This document shows positions 48,904 to 60,893 of a DNA stretch of 64,000 nucleotides, piece by piece. Both the position numbers and the translations under genes were made by a program. The notes below the pieces were generated by a model. That model did not search any database. It was not told where the DNA came from and was given only the letters and a program-made list of their open reading frames with translations. Position 1 is the first letter of the stretch. Each line of letters starts with the position of its first letter. This DNA is from Pyronema omphalodes (taxonomy: Eukaryota > Ascomycota > Pezizomycetes > Pezizales > Pyronemataceae): contig JAJJXM010000015.1 of assembly GCA_024516155.1 (NCBI GenBank), forward strand, positions 62,001 through 126,000, read 5' to 3'.

Positions 48904-51900
48904 GACGCTACAACGGGGTGAGCGTGTAATTGAAGCTGGAGGTGACGGTATGTCTACTGTATCAAAACTTAGCACTATATAAGTATTAATGCCACAAAGA
49001 ATTCAGTAATGTATACCGAACATGACTATTTCTAGGATATCTACTGCTTATACGCGCGGTATTGTTTTGCATTACTCAGCGGCCATTGAAAATTTGGTAT
49101 TGAAAGCGTAATAACGAGTGTCGATCGTTTGGGGTTTTCCGTAGGGTGATATCTGGCTAGCTTTTAACTGCAAAGTAAAATACACAATGAGATGTAGTAA
49201 GAAGCCTGAAATCATGCGGCTGGGCATGGATGCGGCAAGATGACAGACGGCCGATAAGTTGTCACTGCGTCTCGCTGGCTTACCGAATAGCCTTACGGAG
49301 TGTCATGTAACTTTCTCGGAAGGATAAGCCACGAAAGCGTCCAAGGCATTGCTGAACACAAGAAGAAATTAGGTTATCGAATAAGACATCTACGTAGGCG
49401 ACGAGCGGGATGAACGCGGACCAGTAAGTACCGCAGACGTAAAGCCAAGAGATAACAGATGTTTGTACATCAGCGGAACATCATCGCAGTTAAATTATTT
49501 ACACCCCCCGTACTTCGTGATCTTCCCCGAATTCTCAATATCTCGGGCCACATATCGAGGATTACGTCATAAGAAAAAGATCAGCTTCAGCAAATCATAG
49601 CATTCCATTGCTATAATGATGCTTGGTCTATCTTAACGTTCTTTTGGTCTGCATCTTTTTCACCTCTGCGACTGATCTCCTCTCTTTCTATGCGGACTTA
49701 GCGGAGAAACCGGCTTCAATAGATCTCACTCTTTGAGGTTATAAGAATCGGGAGTGCAGACTAAAAACTTCTACAGAATATGTTGCTGTGGAAGCCCAAA
49801 ATATTTCGTACAAAATATCTGCCGTCTAAAATGTCGTACTCATGCAACCACATGATTAGCCCTGTGGAAGTTAACAAGTATGTTCGGCCATGCCAGTGCT
49901 TCTGCAGGACTAGAGTGCGTTCTACAGTCCTCTTCTCATTCCATCCACTCTCTGCATCTCATCTTTCATGTGCTTGGCCAAGTCTATTTAGTACCCGCGT
50001 CGTATTTATTTCGGGTTTCTTCGATCCTAACAAAATGTCTCCAACCAATAAAAATAAGTAGATTTTCTTTCCTGAAACCATGAATCATAAGATCCAAATA
50101 AGAATCTTGAGACAAAGCCAAGAAATTTTCTGACGTCTCCGTCCGTTCCCAGAAGTCTGGGTGTCCCAATGAGCTAATCCTTGCAGATAAGGCGAGACTC
50201 ATGGTATTGGATGCCTTATGATAAGTATGTAGCATTTGGAATGGTCGAAACAAACCATAAATATTACACGGTATAAATGCGCAGAACTTCCTTGGTTACA
50301 ACCTGGTAGCTAATAACAGCAGATTTCGTGAACTTGAATATTACTTCAATAGTGGTGAAAATACTAGCCCGAAATAGTATTTTAAAACGCGAATGGAACA
50401 ATATTTGGTGTCAGAGTAGAAAGTCCTACATAAAGTAAGCCAGAAGACTGAAAAGTCCTGCAGATTTCGCGCTGTTCTGCAGCCGAATACAGACGGAACT
50501 GACGCAAAAAAGTACAGTTACTGATGTGAGATTTCGACTGTCGGAGGGCCGGTAACACAACAGCTCCCTCATAATCTATATCGTTTTAAGCTTTCTAGAT
50601 GATACAGTAGTTTGGGTTCAGTTAGATTTACCAGCGAGAAACATGGGTGCTGTGAACTATCCTTGGTCATGGCTGCGGAAAATTCACAACATCGTTATCT
50701 ATCTGTGATGAATTGTGCTGAGGCGGAAGAAATTGTGGACTGCAGTGGTAATACAGGGTAGTTTGAACGATTTCCATTGATAAGATTTGTAACCGTAGAA
50801 ACTGAGATTAAAACGATGCAGGGCGCTGAAATGTGGCGAGCTAGTCAACGAAGCAGTGAAATAATGTTGATCAATGGGTGTGAGTTACCCATAGAAACAC
50901 GATATTACAGTCCTACAGGGGCCTCTTAGGCCTCGGTCAGCGTACCATTGAATAAAGAAACAAATAAGACAATATAACGCAGAGTCTTGATAGTCTCTCA
51001 CATGAGATAATTTCTCAACTCCAGAATTCAGATAGGTAGAGATAAACTCACAAAGAAATCAAATTCAGTCTCACACAGTGGGGCCTTGTAAGATCTGGAA
51101 GATACATGTCAAGGCACATTGCGGAGGTGGCCGTGGTGACACGATAACAAGTCACGTGTCGTGCGGGTGTCGTTTTCTACAAGTCAAGGAGCATCCTCCG
51201 GTTAGTTCTATGTAGAATTTATAAATGTTTCATCGAATAAGATTTAATTTTTCTCAACACGGAATTCTAGAGTCTTAAAAATCTATTCAAAGGGGTCTGA
51301 AAGGATTAGAACAATGTCGGGATAGAATTCCACAAGAGATAACTTTCAAGATTTTACTTAAAACTTGAATTTCGGTAACATCCCTACAGTTCTGTCTGGA
51401 AAAACTCGCTTAATTTCCAGCCGTAGAGCCTGTAAAGCCCACCACTAGGGTTATCTGAACCAAAAACGAGGCTTGCCTTAACTCAATAATGTCGTATCGT
51501 TTAAGGGCTTAGGTTGGTTTGGAGGGATTGATTGGTTTTTTATTGAGTCTCTCTACGTTACGACTGGAGCTAGAGGGTTGGAGCTAGAGGTTTATTGATT
51601 ATTTAGGTAATTTACTACGAGTTGGAGTATTGGTATATTCGTTTTATTGTGGTGGTTTGTATCAACGATTGGGGGTCACTTGCCTCACACCATTACCAGC
51701 TAAAAGCACGCCTTCGAACCAGAAAATGTAGATGAAATTTGCTAATCAGATAATCCTTCTCCTTCTCAAAGTGATAGAATCCTAAATTGAAAGAAAATCG
51801 TGTGATGCATAGCTGAAAAAAAACATTGTGATGTCAGACGGGGTATTTTCGTACTTCCGTGGTGGCCTTCACCCTCTCCAGCCCTAGCCCTATGTTCTTG

Positions 51901-51950
51901 TGCTCAGGTACTTATATCTTCTCTTGGTCCCTAGGCTAGCTCCTCAAGTC
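48904..51950. other. intergenic, no gene seen
   Basis: Only short frames with no motif. A GGAGCTAGAGG direct repeat at about 51565-51595 and AT-rich sequence are all that stands out. Confidence 0.55.
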
Positions 51951-52763
51951 CTAATCCCTCTTCCGCGTATACATAAAATCACTTCTCATAGCATATTTGG
52001 AACCCCACTTCATCGGCTCTCCCGAATGTCTTAGCCCTCTATGCTGAAAGACCAGTGCGCGCCCCTGCTTCGGCTTGATATCAGCAGTGATTTTTTCTTT
52101 CGGACCAAAAAAGAATTTGGTAGTTCCTCCTTCATCTCCCTGGCAATTTTCCCCCAGATAAATCAGAAGGGTCATAAAGCTCTGCTCCGTTTCATCGGGC
52201 GTAAAATAATGACCATCCTGATGGGCTAGAAATTGCCTTGATCATTAGCCAGCCGTTGCCACAGCAACCACCATAGAGCACATCCCCACCGGTTCAAACT
52301 CACGCCTAAAATAATCGCCCGGTTTGTATCTCAGAAACCTCAACCTTTCATTAATCCTCGTAACCTTCCATGGCGCATTCGCTATCCTCCATTTGGTATC
52401 GGCTCCAATTATTGCTACTTCATTTTCTTCCAGTATCGGCCGCATGCGCTGAAAAAGCATATCGGCAAGCTCAGGAGAGTCTACTATGATCCGCCCGCAC
52501 TTGCGAGCGCTAAGCGCAAGTATCTGGGCTCCATTTCCGATATTCAGCAGCGCAGGTTCCCATGGGTGAGTGGCTTCTGCGAGTTGAAGAAGTGATGCGC
52601 ACTCCTCGCCGGTAAGAAAGTCGTCGATTACCATAGCGAAGCCGACCGGTAGACGAAGTACCTCTGTTGAACAAGTTGGGGGTAGGGCGACGGGGATATG
52701 TGGAAGAGGAGGGGATTCATCCTCTTCGATAATAGCTGGGGAGTCCGGGGCGACGTCTTCCAT
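51951..52763 (-). CDS. 2-oxoglutarate/Fe(II)-dependent oxygenase, prolyl-4-hydroxylase-like (244 aa)
   Basis: Exon 1 is 52763-52304 and exon 2 is 52225-51951. The intron 52303-52226 (78 nt) has a GTGAGT donor, a CTAAT branch site near 52246 and a CTAG acceptor. Splicing joins YFR to PHQDGHYF and restores the iron-binding motif: His155 and Asp157 (HQD), distal His220 (LRHSGEP) and candidate 2-oxoglutarate-binding Lys230/Arg234 (GSKYAMRSDFMY). The preceding LRFLRYKPGDYF and following SFMTLLIYLGENC, GGTTKFF and KPKQGRALVFQH complete the P4Hc-type jelly-roll core. There is no signal peptide or ER-retention signal, so a cytosolic or nuclear soluble enzyme is inferred. The family hydroxylates protein side chains or small molecules; the substrate here is unknown. 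All catalytic residues are present. Without splicing, exon 1 would end after 172 residues and lack the catalytic half. Confidence 0.88.
52226..52303 (-). other. intron of the oxygenase gene
   Basis: 78-nt phase-1 intron with GTGAGT donor and CTAG acceptor. The split proline codon (C|CC) is restored, and the HxD iron ligands lie at once after the junction. Confidence 0.88.
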
Positions 52764-54164
52764 TTTGTGATGCGTAACGTGGTAGAGGATTTGGGAGGAA
52801 AGAGATGGGGTTTATGGGAGGCGGCAGGTCAGTCAAGGTGGGGCAACACACGCGCAACCTGCAGGCGCTACAGGGTTATCTGAATACGATTGGTTGGTGG
52901 TGGTACTCATTGAGGGAAAAAAGTGTAAGCACATAACGAGTGATGACATTGTGAATGATGAGGAAATGATGAGTGTCGGTGATCATAAGCGCTTAGTGCT
53001 AGGTACAAGCGATAAACTGATAAAGAGTGCAGCTAAAGAGAGGAGAAATAGTCGCTAAGATTATGCGCAGTAGCCGCTGAGTCGTTGCCAGTACTGCAGC
53101 CCCTGAATTCGGTACATGCATGAAGTTGAATGAATCACGTGTTGCGTCCGAGAATTATCACTGAACAGGCTTTACGCAGCATTCTGATGCCTGGTGGTCA
53201 GTGCAGCGTTGGGGTCTCAAGTCTCACAGATGATTGGGTACTTTATTGGTGGCATACGTTAATGATTTTTCAACAGATCAGCGTACCTATATATACTGAA
53301 AAGCAGTATCGTTCACAAAGAGGGTGAGTAAATAGAGAAATATTTGTATCAAGTCATTTACGGTCACTTGTCTTGCAATATGGTAGAGTCATGAATCCGC
53401 ACAGAACCGCCGTCCAATACACCCGCCTACACTCCAAAACAGATCACTCAACCACGCGTCCAAATTCACGTTTTTAACCCGATTATTTTTCTCTGAATTA
53501 TCTACTATGGGTCTATTTTTGATTGGAAGTTGATGAGGAGATCGACGTCGGGGGGTATTCTGAACGGCGACCCCTGCCGCGCTACTGTGATTAAGTATCC
53601 GGCACTCTATACAGCGCCATATATACATCTGTTCGTCTCGTTGACAGCTATGCGGTAGCTGTCGATCACCTGCAACCTCTGAAAGCACAACTAGGCTCTG
53701 TCTCACTTATCTTGAAGGCCAGCCAACCACTACGCTCGTCGTGACACTAGATCATCACTACGATGAAGGATTAGAACTCCACTATCTTTCGATTACATTC
53801 TTTACCCCGCAATTCTTTGGGGACGGACCGGATATTTTGGCCATTCCATCAAACAAATACTGAACTGAGAGAACATGATTTGTCTATCGATTACAGTGCT
53901 AACTCGGAGTAGGGTGGCTTGAAGATGGTTTCTCCAAAATCAAGTGGATTTTGCAGCCTGGCACTAAAAGATCAACTGAATCGCAAACTCAGCTTCGCAA
54001 TTAGGTAGTCGTGCCAACACAGTGAAAAGGGCCGGCTAACGGACATATTAGTTATCTTGTGCTTCAATTGCTAGAAGTGATATGTATTAAAGAACAGCGA
54101 AGAGCCATGTCCCGAGAAAGTGGGAGATGGATGGAATAGTCGAAACGCCAGGCCAAACGAACTG
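52764..54164. other. shared divergent intergenic region
   Basis: About 1.4 kb between the minus-strand oxygenase and the plus-strand membrane-protein gene. No gene is supported; a 105-codon minus-strand frame (53389-53706) has no motif. It should contain both promoters, but no specific element can be named. Confidence 0.55.
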
Positions 54165-55649
54165 ATGTCAACAAGTGATAGGCTATTTGATTTTGCCACG
54201 GGAACCAACGTTACCGATGCCATCAAAAACTTCCAGGAATGTATTGTGAGGGTGAATCACACTAGTTTCGGGCAAGGAAATCCTGATCTTGGGGGGATTG
54301 GGGTAGGTCATTGCTTTAATTTCTCTGCGTAGTTATTTCACGTCTCCTTTCAGGCAGTGCTAATGTTTCATCATGTCAATAACTAGGTGGTACTATCACT
54401 CTACATTCTCTGCTACACATGTACCATCTGTTCGATCCTCGTCATGGCCCTTGGCTTCACCTTCGATAAAAAAGCTCATCGTTGGGGCTCCTCCAACCGT
54501 CGGAGCCATAAAACCATCTTCCGCGTTCTCCGCCGCATCAACGCCGCCCTCAATACCGCCTTGCGCTCATTACTAGACTCCGCTTTGTACCTCTCCTTGA
54601 CTATCCAAATTGCTGCCATCCTCTACGGTGGCGACATCAAACCGCGAAAGGCGCCCTACTTTGTCATCGATCTGCTGGGAGGAGATCTCTACAACTTTAT
54701 CCTCACGCTATACACATCTATCATCACCATATGCCCGGTCCTGACACTTATCAGCACCCCTTACCTTAGAACCAGCTTCCGGAGAAGAGACCTAAGGCTG
54801 GTAATAGTAACAGCTGCTATTGCGTGTGCGGGCTATCTCAATATTGATAGGACGAAGGTATATAAATCCCTAGCACCTCAGTTCCCGAAGGAGAGCTGTG
54901 TATCCGGATTCCTTGTCGACCTGCTTCCCGAGGGGACAGAGTTCAAGTTACTCAGGACGAGCTGGGCGCTGTGTACAGTAGCGTTAGGGTTGATAATTTT
55001 GCTGGAGTGGGAAGAACCGGAGAAGAATGGGGTACCGAGGGCTTTGAGGAAGGTTTGGGGTTGCTTTTGTGGGAGGTGGTGCTTAGCAGGAGCCTCGAGT
55101 CGGTATCAGTCGAGTGATAGCCCGTCCAACGGCAACCAGGCAACTCATGATCCTACCCCCACCGCCACCCACAAACTTTCACCGAGGGCAAAGAGGTTTT
55201 TCAAGTGCATCTGGCTCATCTATTTTGGTATCTATATATGGAACCACGGCTTGCCGATCTACCTCCTTCTGAGGATCAGGTGGATGCGTCGTCATCTCCG
55301 ATCTATCATACAGCCGCCTGGTCCGGGTACTATTATTTATGTGCCAGAGTTTGTGAATTATGGTAGCGTGTTGACAGAGGAGGCGGAAAATTGGGATAAT
55401 GACGATTGGAGTTTTGGGCAGGTGCTGACGATGTCCCTGTGGTTCCCGGCGTTGTTGGAGATGATTTTTGTTTTATTCGGTAAGTCCAGCACCTCCCACC
55501 AGAATAACGGAGGAGGAACAGTTTATGGGAATCGGAAAGTGAAAATAGCATCTGACGACGATAATAGTCGGCGAAGAGCCAGCACTTACGGGGACGCTGC
55601 CGGTCAGATTTACGGCGGTGGAGAATCCAAGTATCGAGAGTTTGGATAG
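54165..55649 (+). CDS. seven-span integral membrane protein of unknown function (466 aa)
   Basis: Exon 1 is 54165-54302 and exon 2 is 54387-55649. The intron 54303-54386 (84 nt, phase 0) has a GTAGGT donor, a CTAAT branch site near 54361 and a CTAG acceptor. The ATG at 54165 gives a 46-residue polar N terminus with NHTSFG and the GNPDLGGIG motif just before the first span; a Cys plus NPD-x-GIG ahead of the first helix is a pattern I associate with uncharacterised fungal multi-span proteins. Hydrophobic spans lie roughly at 47-70, 108-127, 146-169, 182-198, 234-254, 320-345 and 392-414. Between spans 5 and 6 is a Ser/Thr/Asn-rich loop, and the C-terminal ~50 residues are polar (SRRRAST, GGGESKYREFG) and probably cytoplasmic. 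A seven-span, receptor-like topology is suggestive only; no known receptor motif is seen. The frame is open in exon 2 from a non-ATG position, which confirms that an upstream exon is needed. Confidence 0.75.
54303..54386 (+). other. intron of the seven-span protein gene
   Basis: 84-nt phase-0 intron with GTAGGT donor, TGCTAAT branch region and AACTAG acceptor, joining GGIG to VVLSLYILC. Confidence 0.75.
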
Positions 55650-56614
55650 TTTGATATCCCATAAGTCCAAACCCTCGGATGAGGAAAGGAAGACAGCGGA
55701 GGTCAGCGTGTGATTAAGGATCTTGAAATGCCCTGATGTAAAAATGTATGAATCAAGTATGTGCTGTAACCTGGATAGCCCCGAGACTTTCCGTCGTGGC
55801 TCGAGGAAGCACAAACGAGGTGTTCGTACGGTCAAAACTGAGTTACTTATCGGCTTGTAAATCTTCTCTTCCACGATTCATTTTGACCGTGTAATGACAT
55901 TAACCTTGCCGAAGAAAAACTTTCGTCCAATAGGCTAATCTTACTGTGATCATTGATGAGAGCGGAAGCAAGAAATGAGTATACATACGAGTGTTGACAT
56001 TTACTCGCAGAACAAATTGGTCGTGACTGGTTAGGTCAACTTGGCGCACTTGACAAGATATCATACGGCTAGTGACTACCCATACCGCTCTGAATGGCTG
56101 CCCAAGCACTGTTGGACTATGTCAGTCATAACCTGACATTCGGAGTGATAACAATGTGCTATGGTTGCTTTCAGTTTTCATATTGTGAATGCTCGAGCAT
56201 GACTAGTCGAGTATATGGCTCTATAGGTAATGAGATTGACGATGGAGCCACGAAGATGGAGAATGGAGGATGTAATTCAAACCTAGGGTTGGTATGCAGC
56301 TTGTATATAAGGGCAGTGTACGCCCTAAGCCCTAACTCTTTGCTTTTACGCAGACGCAGGTTTGTTCAAGAATGTCAATCAAATGTCTAAATACTCACTG
56401 AATTTAAATAATCGCCGAGCACGAAACGATTTATCGCACGTGTGATAAAATACGCCGATCGGTGGTTCAAATATACGTAGTTGAAAATACGCTAATTATA
56501 AAACTCGAAGCTTCCGCTATTCTCAACAGTTAACAGGCGCGAATTGCGTGGCTGGTCGCGACATATGTAGTACCGTTGATTGCCTCGCGACCTCCATTTT
56601 CCTCAATTCCACTA
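55650..56614. other. intergenic, no gene seen
   Basis: 3' flank of the seven-span gene and left flank of the inverted-repeat element. A 98-codon frame at 56094-56390 begins with ATG but has no recognisable feature. Confidence 0.5.
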
Positions 56615-56980
56615 CAGTCGACTCGGGTTATAAGGATACTATCTATAAGAATACCCACTGTAGAAGGGTACCTGCCGCGGTCCCGACGGTTTTTGTATGG
56701 GAATTAAGGGTATCACAGTGTACTAGAATATCCTTAAGAAAATGCCGAAAATTTGTATGGTACCCTTATACAGTGGGGCAGCTGGTGATGTGGCTATAGT
56801 GCAATTTGTGTGGCTATGGTGCAATTTGTGTGGCGCTAGGACTCCACTTACCTCCGCACTACCCCAGCTCTGTGCATCTCGATCAATCACTCGTGCCAAG
56901 CCCCTCGGTCTTTAAGAATATACATCATATAAGGGTACACCCTTTCGGTCCCGGCGTACCCTTATAGACCGAGTCGACTG
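56615..56980. mobile_element. 366-bp MITE, pogo/Tc1-mariner-like, with nested inverted repeat
   Basis: Terminal inverted repeats start CAGTCGACTCGG at both ends (left from 56615; right, on the opposite strand, from 56980) and match at about 25 of 28 positions into TATAAGGRTAC. The element is flanked directly by TA on both sides (56613-56614 and 56981-56982), the target duplication of Tc1/mariner/pogo transposons. There is no transposase frame, so it is a non-autonomous miniature element. Inside, a second inverted repeat CCACTGTAKAAGGGTACC (56655-56672 and 56759-56776, 17 of 18 matching) brackets 122 bp. The word TATAAGGGTACC and variants occur about eight times in both orientations and could be transposase-binding sites. 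Confidence 0.8.
56791..56830. repeat. 20-bp tandem duplication inside the MITE
   Basis: Two copies of TGGCTATRGTGCAATTTGTG in direct succession, with a four-base start of a third (TGGC). One substitution separates the copies. Confidence 0.85.
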
Positions 56981-57954
56981 TAACTTCCTTTTACAGATTC
57001 GTAGGGGCAACCCCAATCCTACTCCCAACAGCCAAAAATGCAGTGCCCCAACAGTCTCAAAAGGATTCTGTGTCATCGGCGTTGAGTTCAATACAAGAAT
57101 CAGTCAAAATGGCACCGTCGCGGTCAACTCCGCTCATTCAATATAACTTCCAGGTTTCGACGTCCTTCGCCTGAGCGTATTAATCGTGCGATTCGCGGTG
57201 GCTGTATCATCCGATGTACTACTTCCCTGGGTATATACTGTTAGCCACATCGCCCCACAACAGCGGTATGTGGGTCGCTAAACCCGGTATATAGATACGG
57301 TGTCGACGATCAACGAACGAGAAAATCGTACGCTACTAATCACGTGATGGTCATACGAGTTATGAACTGCTCCTTGCGGGGAAAATATAAGAATATCGAA
57401 GATCCAACAGGTTGTGAATATTCAGGATATCGAAGTATAGAAGCTGCATCGCCGCAAAAGAAAGTTTAAATCGCTATTGATTATGGCCCCCGTTATTCGT
57501 CACTTTTCTCAGCAGGCTATTAATTCCTCAAAGTCACGGAAAGCAATCTTTGTATACTCGCACATAATTGTATGGCTCGGCTTTACCCCACCAACGTACT
57601 ACCAAAATTGTTCTATCAGGACTCAAAAGCTAATTTTCTATTCTTAGCTCGGCTTTCTCCTCCCCTTCGCATGTCCTCTAGCATCTCGTATCCAACAAAG
57701 GAAAACTCTTAGGTAAGCCCCTTTCGTATTTGGATACCTACTAAGGGCTAACCATTGTACAAGGTCCGATCCGTCTTCAGATTACTGTAGTCAACGACAA
57801 TCGTCAATAAAGCTTTCGCAATCCCGGTCGTTTTCAATTGTAGCTCCACGGAGAACAGTTATGATTACATTAATTTAATACTATTCTTTTTAAAAGCAAA
57901 TAATATTATGGATTGATATTACAGCGTGAAAAATATATATACCTGCTGAATTTT

Positions 57955-57981
57955 CAGAGAGAGAGAGAAAGAGAGAGAGAA
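57955..57981. repeat. GA microsatellite
   Basis: About 13 GA units with one interruption. Confidence 0.85.
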
Positions 57982-60241
57982 GTACAGGCTGTATGCACAT
58001 TGATTCGCATTATGGCACAATTTCCGGCACTTCATGTTTCTCGGGTTTTCATATTGAAACATTTTGAGATTATACAAGTGAACAATTCACAAAATGAAAT
58101 GCGAAAACATAGAGGCAGATGCAGAAATCAAAAAAAAGATGAAGAACGCAAGCAGCCAGAAGAATAAAGTAGCCATGCATCGATGGCTGATAGATTTTAT
58201 GCTTTCTAAGGCTTTAGATCTAGCTATGACAAAAGATTATAAATTAGTAACTATGTAGGTAAAATAAAACTGCGTGTTGAACCTGCTATCATAATATTCT
58301 TCAAGCGCTGCAAATCCTGTGCATATTTGCACTCCCATCGCCATCGCATGTACCTGCTGCATGCATATCCGTGATTTCGTTTCTGTATGGCCAGTGACCA
58401 CACGGTGCAACGCTCCTTAACCAACCCAAAATCCTGGATCCACCAGGCAGCCAGGGCGGATGTTCCGGATCTTTGAACCTGCGTATTCAGGACCCGCATG
58501 GCTGTATGCGAGGGTAAACCCTGATTAAAAACCAGGTGTACATGTGGTAGAACCAGTATGCGATATACTTCATGTACATGAGTTTGTGTGATAAGTGAAA
58601 ATGGTTGCTTTATTAGGCCTTGTCAAGCTCAGGGATGGTGACATGTTGTTTTGCTTGACGCTCTGAGTATATCTGATGTATTTGCGAAATGAATACAATT
58701 TGAATATGTAGCATTATGTACCAGCGTGTTTTTCAATGCTCTGTCTTGCTCACAAGCTGCCTAGTTTCCAACATCCACTATTTCTATAATTGAATATTCA
58801 CAGAAACCAAACTCCTGTCAAACATTGCTCTGCAAGGAAAGAAAAGAAATAGAAGGGCAGAGCAACTTTTCTAGTGTCCCTGTGAAAGCTCATTCTCCGC
58901 ATTTGCTTCCACCCACAATCCAAGATGCAACCAAACTCCGGCGTCTTCCATCTATTGCATCATCTGGTAACTCTGACTCTAGTACTTTATGAATAAATAC
59001 ATATATTCTGTCTCTACCCAATCAGAATACTCATTGACGCCTCCTGCTCGTTCAGCCTCCAGTCTTCTTGTCCTTTTGGCTTCTTGCCCACCCTTTCTAC
59101 TCTTCTGCCAACCATTGTCATAGCTGTTTCGATGATGCTGTCTGGGATACTTCGTGGTATAAAAAGGCCTTCGTATGCAGTGGTATTTGGCTAAATGTAA
59201 ACGGGCCAAGGGAAAGGGGAAAGTTCATTGAAGGACTCCTGCGTTTGACAGGATCACACTTCGAATGCACCGGCCATATACATACAAAAACTTAAACGAA
59301 AACCTGCTTGATGAGAGTAGTATGTATTCAAACGAGCAGAAGAACAGACCAACGAATGGGAGTTGTATCAGCCTGCAATGCAAGGAGATTTGCCCGACCG
59401 ATATCGATGAGAGAAACGTGCACTTGGCAATCATGCTTAAAAGATGTCGTCATGAGGCCTCCAGATGTCGATGCTGAGCGGCCACACAGCCGTCAAGAAC
59501 CAAGCCTTACCACTACTGACCCTTACCATCAAGCGGAAACAATACACTGCGCAGGGTATCACTCCTCGAAGATCACCGAGATGGAGCCGTGGAGACACTC
59601 TGCGCTAGTCCGGATAATCCCGAGTTGGGACGAAAGATCCTCGATTTGCGAAAGGAAATATTCAATATGGAGTATGTATCACAAGATCAGAATGGATACA
59701 GCAGGAGATGATAAATAGAGGCTAGAGAAGGACAGAGACGAAAACACACATTCAAAACTGACAAACGACTTCCTCGACCCTGATAAACTCAATTCTGATA
59801 CCCCACCAGCTCTCTTTATTTACCCGAAGCCATCAATGAACCGATGATAGCCACTCCAAATGGTTCATGGCTATGTTCAAGGGAAGGTGTAAATACTGTT
59901 CGCAGGCCACGTTATGTACGTATTGGGAATCAGGGACAGAGAGCCAGTGACAAGCAGCTAATCTAGAGTAGTTGCCAGTTGGGGCGCATCGCGTTCCGCG
60001 TCCCGCGGGGTACAGCACATAACCCCACTCACTAGCTGGGTAGCCTCAGATTAGTGCACATTCCCGTTATCTGGCCCATCGTCATCTAGTTACTAAAGGA
60101 ATCTTATGGTAACTGACCTTTTGGTCCTCTTTAGGTTTCTTCAGGCCTTTTTTTTTGGGTCGCTGAAAAGCACCAAAGATATCCGTCAATCTATCTATCC
60201 ATTTGTTTATCTTCTCTTCAGTCTCCGGAAATATTCGGTTT

Positions 60242-60250
60242 TATATATAA
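60242..60250 (+). promoter_or_regulatory. possible TATA box of the 138-aa gene
   Basis: TATATATAA followed by GGCC, about 230 bases before the start codon at 60477. The position suits a core promoter with a leader of about 200 nt. The match alone is not proof in AT-rich DNA. Confidence 0.35.
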
Positions 60251-60476
60251 GGCCTCAGGAACACGGATTAACTTCTTCTAGATACACCACCAAATCAGAA
60301 GTGACGAAACGGTTCTCGGCGCACGGCTGAGGCGGCGCTGCGTCAGACATATACTCGGTTTCTCTCAATTGTCAACTCTGTCGGACTTGTCGAGCTGCCT
60401 CTCACATTACCAATTTCCAAAAAATCACCTCTTGGCCAGATCTCATCGGACCTCTTCGGATTTACCTGAGTCAAAC

Positions 60477-60893
60477 ATGGTATCGGTCAAGATAATCATC
60501 CGAAAGCTCTTCACCCTCCACACTGGTCGACGAATCCGACGTTTCCACAAACATAAGCGGGACCTCCGATCGATCTGCGAAGAAATAGTTTCGACACGGA
60601 CCCGACTCGGTGAATTGACTCTTGAAGCGGTTGTTCCGTTGGGTCAAGACACCCTCGATCCAGCCGAGGGAAACTCAGACGCAGTCCACAATTCAACACT
60701 GGCAGCAATCGATCTTCGTCGAAAATTCCTGGATGAAATGGAAAACAAAATCGAGGAAATCTACGAAAAATATGAACCAGGAGGAAGGGAATGGAATAAA
60801 TTACGGAAGATTGAATTACAAACCGGAGCCTGTGGGTTTGAGTTTATGATTGAGGGTGAGGAGAAAGGTAGTCAGGTCTGGGTGGTATATTAG
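60477..60893 (+). CDS. hypothetical basic helical protein (138 aa)
   Basis: ATG at 60477 (AAACATGG) is the first in-frame ATG; the frame is open upstream but without one. Residues 1-45 are very basic (RKLF, GRRIRRFHKHKRDLR) with a short hydrophobic start, and could target a membrane surface, mitochondrion or nucleic acid. The middle and end look helical, with an amphipathic stretch EMENKIEEIYEKYEPGG and KLRKIEL, and the protein ends GSQVWVVY. No domain is recognised. Codon choice (ATC, CTC, GAC, AAA/AAG mix) resembles the confident genes here. The upstream TATA-like element and CT/CA-rich leader support expression. Confidence 0.55.
   Translation: MVSVKIIIRKLFTLHTGRRIRRFHKHKRDLRSICEEIVSTRTRLGELTLEAVVPLGQDTLDPAEGNSDAVHNSTLAAIDLRRKFLDEMENKIEEIYEKYEPGGREWNKLRKIELQTGACGFEFMIEGEEKGSQVWVVY

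Larger units (their letters stand above)
56981..60476. other. intergenic, no convincing gene
   Basis: Contains a GA microsatellite at 57955-57981 and several frames of 60-136 codons around 59068-59718 without motifs. The last 250 bases hold the predicted promoter of the 138-aa gene. Confidence 0.5.

Noticed and set aside
58440..58490. GGTTCAAA word on the minus strand as a possible tRNA B-box
   Set aside because: The surrounding sequence does not fold into a cloverleaf by eye; no acceptor or anticodon stem was found. No tRNA in the window could be supported.
59265..59718. Overlapping 70- and 136-codon plus-strand frames
   Set aside because: Neither shows a motif, a good start or splice signals, and they overlap each other.
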